Part shown: in pieces, positions 1 to 4,112 of the stretch
Position numbering within the stretch: the first letter of the stretch is position 1
How the letters are laid out: each line of letters opens with the position of its first letter
NCBI GenBank assembly: GCA_001483205.1
Contig: JPPB01000050.1
Coordinates: forward strand, 1-5,069
Source: an alpha proteobacterium 3107
GTDB lineage: Bacteria; Pseudomonadota; Alphaproteobacteria; Rhodobacterales; Rhodobacteraceae
Length of the DNA: 5,069 nt
Direction of reading: 5' to 3'
Translations under genes and position numbers: made by a program
The notes under the pieces: generated by a model
Database searches by the model: none
What the model was told of the DNA's origin: nothing
Seen by the model: only the letters and a program-made list of their open reading frames with translations

Positions 1-120
1 TGCCCCCCGGCAGGCGCTTTGAACCCATCAACCTATTGGAACGTATGGACTTTATGGAAAGGCTATTGCCAATGCGGACTGTCTCGAAAAGCGCCCGCCC
101 AGGCAGGCGGCTGCCCGGCC
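1..120. repeat. REP/BIME-like dispersed repeat, copy 1 (left end cut by window)
   Basis: First of three related intergenic copies (others at 975-1153 and 2504-2671). The left arm is cut: only its G/C-rich half (1-20) is visible. A core from C17 to G91 follows, then a right arm at 91-118 that can fold: 92-99 pairs with 102-109 apart from one C/A mismatch (96/105), which becomes a G-U wobble if the - strand is the RNA. The core has exactly the same length as in the other two copies. By hand count it is about 73% identical to copy 2 and 75% to copy 3. Nothing here looks like a gene on the + strand. It is probably a non-autonomous, REP-like mobile or structural repeat; I do not recognise a named family. 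Confidence 0.8.
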
Positions 121-135
121 CGGCGAGGGGGGCAC

Positions 136-153
136 CCTTATCCGCGGATAAGG
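136..153. repeat. 18-bp perfect palindrome, first site
   Basis: CCTTATCCGCGGATAAGG reads identically on both strands. The identical 18-mer recurs at 2327-2344 and a one-mismatch 16-bp version at 2359-2374; a half-site TTATCCGC lies at 718-725. Perfect recurrence of an 18-bp palindrome within 5 kb is not expected by chance. It could be a dimeric-protein binding site or part of the repeat family. The half TTATCCGCG resembles the DnaA box TTATCCACA at 7 of 9 positions, but that is weak evidence. Confidence 0.75.
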
Positions 154-252
154 TAAGCTGCACTGACCTGTCCCCTGACGTTCCGCCGCTCCGTCCCCGC
201 ATCCGACCGACCCGACCGGTCGGCCCATTCAGCAGAGCTTTGCCCCTTGCTC
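154..252. other. Intergenic stretch upstream of the tRNA-Val genes, no gene seen
   Basis: I see no credible coding region here. The one local structure is an inverted repeat: CCGACC at 203-208 can pair with GGTCGG at 218-223, and 212-223 (CCGACCGGTCGG) is a 12-bp perfect palindrome. No T-run follows, so this is a poor intrinsic terminator. Its role is unknown. Confidence 0.4.
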
Positions 253-281
253 TTGCGCGCCCGCCCGGTTGGGGGTATTGG
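253..281 (+). promoter_or_regulatory. Possible sigma-70 promoter for the tRNA-Val pair
   Basis: TTGCGC (253-258) and TATTGG (276-281) are separated by 17 bp. Transcription would start near 288, only about 5 nt before the first tRNA-Val. Both hexamers are imperfect and the surroundings are very G+C-rich, so this is a tentative call supported mainly by spacing and position. Confidence 0.35.
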
Positions 282-292
282 ACCCCGGCGGC

Positions 293-367
293 GGGTGATT
301 AGCTCAGTGGTAGAGCGCTTCGTTCACATCGAAGATGTCGGGAGTTCGAATCTCTCATCACCCACCA
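293..367 (+). tRNA. tRNA-Val, anticodon CAC
   Basis: A complete 75-nt cloverleaf with encoded CCA (365-367). The acceptor stem is GGGTGAT (293-299) paired with ATCACCC (357-363), with A364 as discriminator. The anticodon stem CTTCG/CGAAG encloses loop TTCACAT, giving anticodon CAC at 325-327, which reads GUG valine codons. The T-arm is GGGAG/CTCTC with loop TTCGAAT; it contains one G-T pair. It differs from the next tRNA at three positions only (325, 329 and 338), and is probably co-transcribed with it across a 25-bp spacer. Confidence 0.97.
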
Positions 368-392
368 TATCCGTGCCGCCCGAGGGCCTGCC

Positions 393-467
393 GGGTGATT
401 AGCTCAGTGGTAGAGCGCTTCGTTTACACCGAAGATGCCGGGAGTTCGAATCTCTCATCACCCACCA
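393..467 (+). tRNA. tRNA-Val, anticodon TAC
   Basis: A complete 75-nt cloverleaf with encoded CCA (465-467), placed exactly 100 bp after the first tRNA-Val. The acceptor stem is the same GGGTGAT/ATCACCC. The anticodon loop is TTTACAC with anticodon TAC at 425-427; after U34 modification this is the general valine isoacceptor. Only three bases differ from the CAC copy (wobble base 34, loop position 38 and one variable-loop base). No separate promoter is evident in the 25-bp spacer, so it likely shares the upstream transcript. Confidence 0.97.
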
Positions 468-550
468 TATCCTGTTGAGGCGGGCCGGGCGATTGCCCCT
501 GATCTTTCCGCCCCCGGTGACGTTTTGCGCGATTTGCTATGCGCAACCGC
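468..550. other. Spacer between tRNA-Val and tRNA-Asp, with weak hairpins
   Basis: No gene is seen. GGGC-GATT-GCCC (487-498) is a short 4-bp hairpin. TTGCGC (525-530) and GCGCAA (541-546) form a 6-bp inverted repeat with a 10-nt loop just upstream of the tRNA-Asp promoter. Neither is followed by a T-run, so either could only be a weak terminator or processing signal for the Val transcript. Confidence 0.35.
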
Positions 551-578
551 TTGACGCCGCCCGCGCGCGCGCTTAGAA
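551..578 (+). promoter_or_regulatory. Probable sigma-70 promoter of tRNA-Asp
   Basis: TTGACG (551-556) is a five-of-six match to the -35 consensus. After 16 bp comes TTAGAA (573-578) as -10. The region after the -10 is G+C-rich (GGCGCACC), as in stringently controlled stable-RNA promoters. The predicted start near 585 leaves a leader of about 34 nt before the mature tRNA-Asp, so this tRNA likely has its own transcript. Confidence 0.55.
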
Positions 579-618
579 GGCGCACCATGCTTCGGGCGTC
601 AGTCCGGGCGAGCGATGC

Positions 619-695
619 GCGGTTGTAGCTCAGTCGGTTAGAGTACCGGCCTGTCACGCCGGGGGTCGCGGGTTCGAGCCCCGTCAACCGCGCCA
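619..695 (+). tRNA. tRNA-Asp, anticodon GTC
   Basis: A complete 77-nt cloverleaf with encoded CCA (693-695). The acceptor stem GCGGTTG (619-625) pairs with CAACCGC (685-691); G692 is the discriminator, a known aspartate identity base. The anticodon stem CCGGC/GCCGG encloses loop CTGTCAC with anticodon GTC at 653-655, reading GAC and GAU. It lies 151 bp after the Val pair and has a promoter-like sequence of its own. No clear terminator follows; the first hairpins downstream belong to the repeat modules after 768. Confidence 0.97.
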
Positions 696-767
696 TCACC
701 TCTCTGCCATGCCCCGTTATCCGCAATGCTGTGCCTTGGTCCGGCGCGGGGGGGGTGTGCTATGGCG

Positions 768-820
768 AGACCTTTGCATGATGGCCGAGCCGGGCAGCCG
801 TCTGCCTGAGCAGGCCCTTT
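768..820 (-). repeat. Inverted half-copy of the REP/BIME-like repeat
   Basis: Read on the + strand this matches the reverse complement of the right arm and right flank of copies 2 and 3: AGACCT (769-774) marks the flank, then GCCGGGCAGCC is followed by a hairpin arm (800-805 paired with 810-815, loop CTGA, one T-G wobble). After about 820 the match to the core stops and a different module begins. It is therefore a truncated or rearranged element. On the strand read here it has the same polarity as the - strand of the full copies. Confidence 0.6.
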
Positions 821-853
821 GCCGGGACAGATGCGCGAACATCCCGGAAGGCC

Positions 854-880
854 GCGCCCGCCCCGCCCCACGGCGGGCGC
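854..880. repeat. Perfect 9-bp hairpin, shared with 2232-2258
   Basis: GCGCCCGCC (854-862) pairs perfectly with GGCGGGCGC (872-880) around a 9-nt loop. The same stem and loop length occur at 2232-2258. In copy 2 (981-1006) the homologous stem is GCGCCTGCC/GGCAGGCGC, so one C-G pair is replaced by T-A with both partners changed. The segment on its left (822-853) includes CGGGACAGATGC, which reappears inverted around 2302-2313. GTGAAGCCCAT (897-907), just to the right, matches GTGAAACCCAT (1137-1147) in the flank of copy 2. Confidence 0.65.
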
Positions 881-907
881 TGCCCTCACCGTTCTGGTGA
901 AGCCCAT

Positions 908-974
908 TACTCATGTAGCCTGACACCCAGATTGTAATTCCAAACCCCGGCCCTGCTCCCGCCCGGCGGAACGC
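908..974. other. Short intergenic stretch between repeat modules
   Basis: No gene, promoter or RNA is recognisable. The right part holds CGCCCGGCGGAAC (960-972), which recurs at 2419-2431 in the miaA/pyrH intergenic region, so even this piece belongs partly to the dispersed repeat material. Confidence 0.4.
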
Positions 975-1153
975 CGGGCAGCGCCTGCCTGCCCCCCGGC
1001 AGGCGCTTAAAACGTCTCAGCCAGTTGCAGCGTATGGACTTTATGGCAAGATCATCGCCAATGTGGAATTTTGCGAAAAGCGCCTGCCCAGGCAGGCGGC
1101 TGCCCGGCTGAACCAATATGTCAGAGGTCTTTTCTTGTGAAACCCATCCCCCC
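975..1153. repeat. REP/BIME-like dispersed repeat, copy 2 (most complete)
   Basis: The best-preserved copy. The left arm folds as GCGCCTGCC (981-989) with GGCAGGCGC (998-1006) around an 8-nt loop. A core follows from C1006 to G1080. The right arm folds as CGCCTGCC (1081-1088) with GGCAGGCG (1091-1098), fully complementary. Each arm is preceded, reading inward, by CCGGGCAGC, so the element is an inverted pair of REP-like units, the classic BIME layout. The flank AGAGGTCTT (1123-1131) and the C-run after CCCAT (1143-1154) are shared with copy 3. It sits directly downstream of miaA. It may be a mobile, non-autonomous repeat; no transposase is present in the window. Confidence 0.85.
1071..1098 (-). 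terminator. Possible terminator of miaA, formed by the repeat's right arm
   Basis: On the - strand, about 100 nt after the miaA stop, the right arm of repeat copy 2 reads as an 8-bp G+C-rich hairpin (CGCCTGCC/GGCAGGCG) followed by CTTTTCG. The stem is strong but the T-run is only four bases and the loop is minimal. REP-like hairpins downstream of genes are known to act as weak terminators or mRNA 3'-end stabilisers in other bacteria; the role here is inferred. Confidence 0.3.
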
Positions 1154-1195
1154 CTGCCGGACCCGGACCTAATGCAAAGGCACCGGAGCGTCAGG

Positions 1196-2092
1196 TCAAA
1201 GCCCCCCGTCCCGGGGCAGCCGATACACCCGCCACCCCTGCATCCGGTGGCGGAACCATGTGCGTTGGCGCTTGGCATATTGGCGAGAGGCCGCCTTTGC
1301 CCGCTCCACCGCCTGATCCAGAGTAATCTCTCCGCACAGATGCGCGATCAGCTCTGCCGCGCCGATGGCCCGCGACGACAGCCGCCCCGGTTCCCAATCC
1401 GCCAGCATCCCGCGCGCTTCCTCCAGCGCGCCCCGCGCCATCATCCCGTCAAAGCGCTGCGCAATCCGCCCTTCCAGCCAGTCCTGGTCGGCGTCGATAA
1501 TGACCGGCACGCAGGCGAAAAGCGGCAGGCGCGGCGGCGGCGTGTCATCCTGCCAGGCGGCCAGCCCGCGCCCCGTCGCCCGCTGCACCTCCCACGCGCG
1601 CCGCACCCGCACCGGGTTCTGCCGGTCGATCCGGGCCAGCGTCGCGCTGTCCAGGTCCGGCAGCATGGCGGCAATCCCGCCCTCTGCCAACAGCGCGTCG
1701 GCCTGTTCACGGATGCGCCGGTCGGGGGCGGGAATATCGGCAAGCCCCTCAGTCAGCGCCCGGAAATAGAGGCCGGTGCCGCCGACAATCACCGGCGGGG
1801 CCTCAAACGTGGGCAGAAGCGCGCTGATGTCGCGCAGCCATGCCCCGACGGAATAGGTGCCCCGACAGGACACATGCCCGTAGAGGAAATGGGGGGCCAG
1901 TGCTTCGTCCTCTGCCGTGGGGCGCGCCGTCAGGATGCGCCAGCCGTCAAACACCTGCAACGCATCGGCATTCACGACCGGGCGGGATTGTGCTGTGGCG
2001 ATCCGCAGGGCGAGCGCCGATTTGCCCGAGGCCGTCGGCCCCGCGATCAGCACGGGCCGGTCATCCGGTATGTCGAAGGGCAGAGGGGGCAT
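1196..2092 (-). CDS. miaA: tRNA dimethylallyltransferase (MiaA)
   Basis: Transfers the dimethylallyl group from DMAPP to N6 of A37 in cytosolic tRNAs that read U-starting codons, the first step towards ms2i6A. The 298-residue protein has the P-loop GPTASGKS (18-25), NADALQVFDGW (41-51), VGGTGLYF (103-110) and the C-terminal RQYAKRQRTWFR (270-281), all hallmarks of the family. In the second motif the more usual Ser and Tyr are Ala44 and Phe48. Length is normal. I chose ATG at 2092 because GGAAG lies 7 nt upstream; a longer frame from a TTG at 2158 would start inside the likely -35 box. It is transcribed divergently from pyrH. Confidence 0.95.
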   Translation of the reverse strand: MPPLPFDIPDDRPVLIAGPTASGKSALALRIATAQSRPVVNADALQVFDGWRILTARPTAEDEALAPHFLYGHVSCRGTYSVGAWLRDISALLPTFEAPPVIVGGTGLYFRALTEGLADIPAPDRRIREQADALLAEGGIAAMLPDLDSATLARIDRQNPVRVRRAWEVQRATGRGLAAWQDDTPPPRLPLFACVPVIIDADQDWLEGRIAQRFDGMMARGALEEARGMLADWEPGRLSSRAIGAAELIAHLCGEITLDQAVERAKAASRQYAKRQRTWFRHRMQGWRVYRLPRDGGL

Positions 2093-2129
2093 CTGAACGC
2101 TTCCGATGGTTCGTGACCGTGCGCGCCTT

Positions 2130-2158
2130 TCGATACGCCGCCGGGGGGGAGTGGTCAA
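2130..2158 (-). promoter_or_regulatory. Probable sigma-70 promoter of miaA
   Basis: On the - strand TTGACC (2158-2153) is followed after exactly 17 bp by TATCGA (2135-2130). Both hexamers are good matches to TTGACA and TATAAT. Transcription would start near 2123, giving a leader of about 30 nt before the miaA ATG at 2092. The spacer contains a run of seven C residues on this strand. The position also argues against any miaA start upstream of 2123. Confidence 0.6.
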
Positions 2159-2169
2159 ACATATGGCCT

Positions 2170-2204
2170 GAGACCTGGGCGTAATGGCGCATCGGCGGCC
2201 AACC
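2170..2204. repeat. Flank module of the repeat family; pair with 2380-2413
   Basis: TGGCGCATCGGCGGCCAACC (2185-2204) matches 2394-2413 at 17 of 20 positions in the same orientation. Both are preceded by a GACCT-containing stretch resembling the inverted flank of repeat copies 2 and 3 (AGACCTCTGACATATTGG on the - strand of copy 2). The two modules bracket the hairpins and palindromes at 2211-2375, so that whole block lies between direct repeats. A coding role is unlikely. Confidence 0.5.
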
Positions 2205-2210
2205 CGTGCC

Positions 2211-2230
2211 GCCCGGTCGCAAGACCGGGC
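2211..2230. repeat. Very stable hairpin with GCAA tetraloop
   Basis: GCCCGGTC (2211-2218) pairs perfectly with GACCGGGC (2223-2230) around a GCAA loop. On the + strand that is an 8-bp stem capped by a GNRA tetraloop closed by C-G, an unusually stable RNA fold. No T-run follows. It lies next to the hairpin at 2232-2258. As RNA it would be in the leader of any long transcript entering pyrH, or in a transcript unrelated to the flanking genes; which, if either, is unknown. Confidence 0.6.
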
Positions 2231-2231
2231 C

Positions 2232-2258
2232 GCGCCCGCCCCGCCTGATGGCGGGCGC
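2232..2258. repeat. Perfect 9-bp hairpin, second copy
   Basis: GCGCCCGCC (2232-2240) pairs with GGCGGGCGC (2250-2258), loop of 9 nt, followed on the + strand by TTTGC. Stem, loop length and the left context GGCCGC are the same as at 854-880, in the same orientation. The CTTT after the stem makes it weakly terminator-like on the + strand. To its right, the reverse complement of 2285-2313 resembles 824-852 (shared CGGGACAGATGC and AAGGC), so the neighbouring module is inverted relative to the one near 830. Confidence 0.6.
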
Positions 2259-2326
2259 TTTGCACCCGCCGGGCCGGGCGCTGCCTTTCGGACGGGTCGT
2301 GCATCTGTCCCGACACGGGCGGCGGA

Positions 2327-2344
2327 CCTTATCCGCGGATAAGG
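2327..2344. repeat. 18-bp perfect palindrome, second site
   Basis: Identical to 136-153: CCTTATCCGCGGATAAGG. It is followed by GGCAG and, 31 bp on, by a near-copy (2359-2374), so the stretch GCGGATAAGGGCAG occurs twice with a 31-bp period. It lies about 170 bp upstream of the miaA promoter and about 400 bp upstream of pyrH. It looks like an operator or repeat-borne site; the protein that would bind it is unknown. Confidence 0.75.
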
Positions 2345-2358
2345 GCAGAGGGGGCGGT

Positions 2359-2374
2359 CTTACCCGCGGATAAG
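2359..2374. repeat. Imperfect copy of the palindrome
   Basis: CTTACCCGCGGATAAG differs from the perfect palindrome only at 2363 (C in place of T), which breaks one symmetry pair. The right half continues with GGCAG as at 2327-2348. Its spacing of 31 bp from the previous site is close to three helical turns. Confidence 0.65.
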
Positions 2375-2468
2375 GGCAGCACCTCTGACCTATTGGCGCG
2401 TCAGTGGCCAACCATCCGCCCGGCGGAACTGCCCAAGCAGCGCCTTGGGGCTCCGCCCGTTCGGCTCT

Positions 2469-2491
2469 GAAACGGTCCCCCGGACCGTTTC
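2469..2491. repeat. 10-bp perfect hairpin between miaA and pyrH
   Basis: GAAACGGTCC (2469-2478) pairs perfectly with GGACCGTTTC (2482-2491), with a CCC loop. It ends in TTTC on the + strand and, by symmetry, in the same sequence on the - strand, so it is a possible weak bidirectional terminator. It is distinct in sequence from the REP-like arms, and lies just to the left of repeat copy 3. Confidence 0.6.
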
Positions 2492-2503
2492 CGAGACGGG
2501 CCT

Positions 2504-2671
2504 CACCCCCCGGCAGGCGCTATAAACGCCTCAATCGGTTGCAGCATATGGGCTTTATAGCAAGACCATCGCCAATGTGAACTGTCTCGAAAAGCGCCCG
2601 CCCAGGCAGGCGGCTGCCCGGCTGAGCGAATATACAGAGGTCTTAAACAAGACGGATACGCCCATCCCCCC
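2504..2671. repeat. REP/BIME-like dispersed repeat, copy 3
   Basis: The core from C2520 to G2594 is the same length as in copies 1 and 2 and, by hand count, about 80% identical to copy 2. The right arm (2595-2602 with 2605-2612) carries the same C/A mismatch as copy 1. The left arm is degraded: its right half CGGCAGGCGC (2511-2520) is intact but the complementary half is replaced. The right flank shares AGAGGTCTT (2636-2644) and CCCATCCCCCC (2661-2671) with copy 2, with small indels. It ends about 70 bp before pyrH, so a pyrH leader transcript starting upstream of it would contain it. Confidence 0.85.
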
Positions 2672-2680
2672 GCTTCCCCG

Positions 2681-2709
2681 TTGAACCCGGCGGCGTTTTC
2701 GGACATGGT
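2681..2709 (+). promoter_or_regulatory. Tentative promoter of the pyrH operon
   Basis: TTGAAC (2681-2686) is a fair -35. At 17 bp the -10 would be CATGGT (2704-2709), only three of six matches. A start near 2716 would leave a 27-nt leader before pyrH. It is the only candidate I can place between repeat copy 3 and the gene; transcription from further upstream, through the repeats, is also possible. Confidence 0.25.
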
Positions 2710-2742
2710 GCGCACAGCCGGATCACAAATCAGGGGCCATGG

Positions 2743-3480
2743 ATGGACGCGGCATCGCCAGAACAGACCGGAACCACCTTCAGGCGGGTTCTGCTGAAAA
2801 TATCCGGTGAGGCCCTGATGGGGGATCAGGGCTTTGGCCTGCACCCCCCGACCGTCGGGCGCATTGCCGCAGAGGTCAAAGCGGTCCACGATCTGGGGGC
2901 CGAAATCTGCATGGTGATCGGCGGCGGCAATATCTTTCGCGGCCTTCAGGGATCGGCCCAGGGGATGGAGCGCACCACCGCCGACTATATGGGGATGCTG
3001 GCCACCGTGATGAACGCGCTGGCCATGCAGTCGGCACTGGAAGGCATAGGCGTCTTCACCCGCGTCATCAGCGCCATCCCGATGGATCAGATTTGCGAGC
3101 CGTATATCCGCCGCCGCGCCGTCCGGCATCTGGAAAAGCATCGGGTCTGCATCTTTGCCGCCGGAACCGGCAACCCCTATTTCACCACCGACACCGCGGC
3201 CACCCTGCGCGCCAGTGAAATGGGGTGCGAGGCGATCTTTAAGGGCACAAGGGTTGATGGCGTCTATGACCGCGACCCGGAAACCCACCCTGACGCGCAA
3301 CGCTTTGACAGCATTTCCTATGACGAAGTGCTGCAACGGCGTCTGCGGGTCATGGATGCCTCGGCCATCGCGCTGGCGCGGGACAACGACTTGCCGATCA
3401 TCGTCTTCTCTCTGGATGAGCCGGGGGGACTTCGGGGCGTTCTCGCCGGGAAGGGCGCCTATACAACCGTTCACGGTTGA
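2743..3480 (+). CDS. pyrH: UMP kinase (uridylate kinase, PyrH)
   Basis: Phosphorylates UMP to UDP with ATP, in the cytoplasm, in de novo pyrimidine nucleotide synthesis; bacterial PyrH is a hexamer of the amino-acid-kinase fold, normally regulated by GTP and UTP. The 245-residue protein, of normal length, has KISGEAL (19-25), the glycine-rich [10 protein letters not shown] (58-67), Asp81 in the UMP-binding TTADYMGM stretch, [10 protein letters not shown] (141-150) and [13 protein letters not shown] (167-179). ATG at 2743 is preceded by AGGGG with a 6-nt gap; an out-of-frame ATG overlaps at 2739. It is the first gene of the pyrH-frr-uppS-cdsA operon; frr begins 35 bp after its stop. Confidence 0.97.
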   Translation: MDAASPEQTGTTFRRVLLKISGEALMGDQGFGLHPPTVGRIAAEVKAVHDLGAEICMVIGGGNIFRGLQGSAQGMERTTADYMGMLATVMNALAMQSALEGIGVFTRVISAIPMDQICEPYIRRRAVRHLEKHRVCIFAAGTGNPYFTTDTAATLRASEMGCEAIFKGTRVDGVYDRDPETHPDAQRFDSISYDEVLQRRLRVMDASAIALARDNDLPIIVFSLDEPGGLRGVLAGKGAYTTVHG

Positions 3481-3515
3481 AGCCATGAAACCCCCGGCAG
3501 ACAGTGGGAATGATC

Positions 3516-4076
3516 ATGTCTGATGTGGAAATCGACCTTGACGATCTTGACCGGCGCATGGACGGGGCGCTGGCGGCGCTCAGAACCGAATTTGCCGCGC
3601 TGCGCACCGGGCGGGCCTCTGCCGCGATGCTTGATCCGGTGATGGTGGACGCCTATGGCGCGAAAACGCCGATCAACCAGATCGGCACCATCAATGTGCC
3701 CGAGCCGCGCATGATCACCGTGAACGTCTGGGACAAGTCCCTGATTGGTGCGGCGGAAAAGGCGCTGCGCAACAGCGGGCTGGGGATCAACCCGCAACTC
3801 AACGGCCCGATCATCATGCTGCCGGTCCCGGAACTGAACGAAGAACGCCGCAGGGAGCTCGCCAAGGTCGCCGCGCAATATGCCGAGAACGCCCGCATCG
3901 CGGTCCGCAATGTGCGCCGGGACGGGATGGATCAGATCAGGAAGGCCAAGGCCGACGGCATGTCCGAGGACGATCAGAAATTTTGGGAAACCGAGGTGCA
4001 GGAACTGACCGACACCCATATCAAAACAGTGGACGAAGCGCTTGAGACCAAGCGGGCCGAGATCATGCAGGTCTGA
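3516..4076 (+). CDS. frr: Ribosome recycling factor (RRF)
   Basis: With EF-G, splits the post-termination ribosome so that subunits can be reused. The 186-residue length is typical (about 185). The N-terminal helix carries ALRTGRAS (28-35), followed by the beta domain with [19 protein letters not shown] (46-64) and the C-terminal helical part with VRNVRRD (129-135) and [11 protein letters not shown], all family signatures. I chose ATG 3516, giving [17 protein letters not shown], because GGGA lies 6 nt upstream; a GTG at 3504 and an ATG at 3510 are in frame but would overlap that binding site. It lies 35 bp after pyrH and 36 bp before uppS, so it is co-transcribed. Confidence 0.97.
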   Translation: MSDVEIDLDDLDRRMDGALAALRTEFAALRTGRASAAMLDPVMVDAYGAKTPINQIGTINVPEPRMITVNVWDKSLIGAAEKALRNSGLGINPQLNGPIIMLPVPELNEERRRELAKVAAQYAENARIAVRNVRRDGMDQIRKAKADGMSEDDQKFWETEVQELTDTHIKTVDEALETKRAEIMQV

Positions 4077-4112
4077 CCGGATGCAGGGCGCGCACAGGCA
4101 GAGGGCAGCGGC

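Noticed and set aside
36..302. Open frame on the + strand, 88 codons
   Set aside because: It runs through repeat copy 1, the palindrome and into the first tRNA-Val; no binding site, and low-complexity Pro/Arg composition typical of non-coding high-G+C DNA.
293..695. Integration site with prophage or genomic island at the tRNA genes
   Set aside because: No integrase and no direct repeat of a tRNA 3' end beyond the Val gene duplication is visible in the window.
709..900. Possible small protein downstream of tRNA-Asp
   Set aside because: Most of it is the translated inverted half-repeat and the 854-880 hairpin; no credible binding site or coding pattern.
424..907. Overlapping - strand frames across the tRNA genes (100 and 89 codons)
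   Set aside because: They are antisense to tRNA-Val and tRNA-Asp. Peptides such as RLTGLEPATPGVTGRYSNR and DGARTRDPRRDRP are the well-known spurious translations of tRNA genes.
1..1153. CRISPR array or tandem repeat array
   Set aside because: The repeats are about 100-180 bp long, far apart, imperfect and lack regular short spacers; no cas gene is present.
907..1278. 123-codon frame on the - strand
   Set aside because: It overlaps the 3' end of miaA in another frame and then reads through repeat copy 2; Gly/Arg-rich start with no support. The repeat part of this frame is discussed as a finding, not annotated as a gene.
1118..2116. 332-codon frame on the + strand
   Set aside because: It is antisense to miaA, whose family motifs are unambiguous; the antisense product is Pro/Arg/His-rich shadow sequence.
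2061..2411. 116-codon frame on the - strand upstream of miaA
   Set aside because: It covers palindromes, hairpins and the miaA promoter; composition is that of G+C-rich non-coding DNA.
2159..2742. Riboswitch or attenuator leader of pyrH
   Set aside because: Hairpins exist, but none matches a known riboswitch or a leader peptide with a terminator directly before pyrH; the structures are shared with other intergenic regions, so they belong to repeats.
2503..3486. 327-codon frame on the - strand
   Set aside because: It is antisense to pyrH and extends into repeat copy 3; PyrH motifs on the + strand are decisive.
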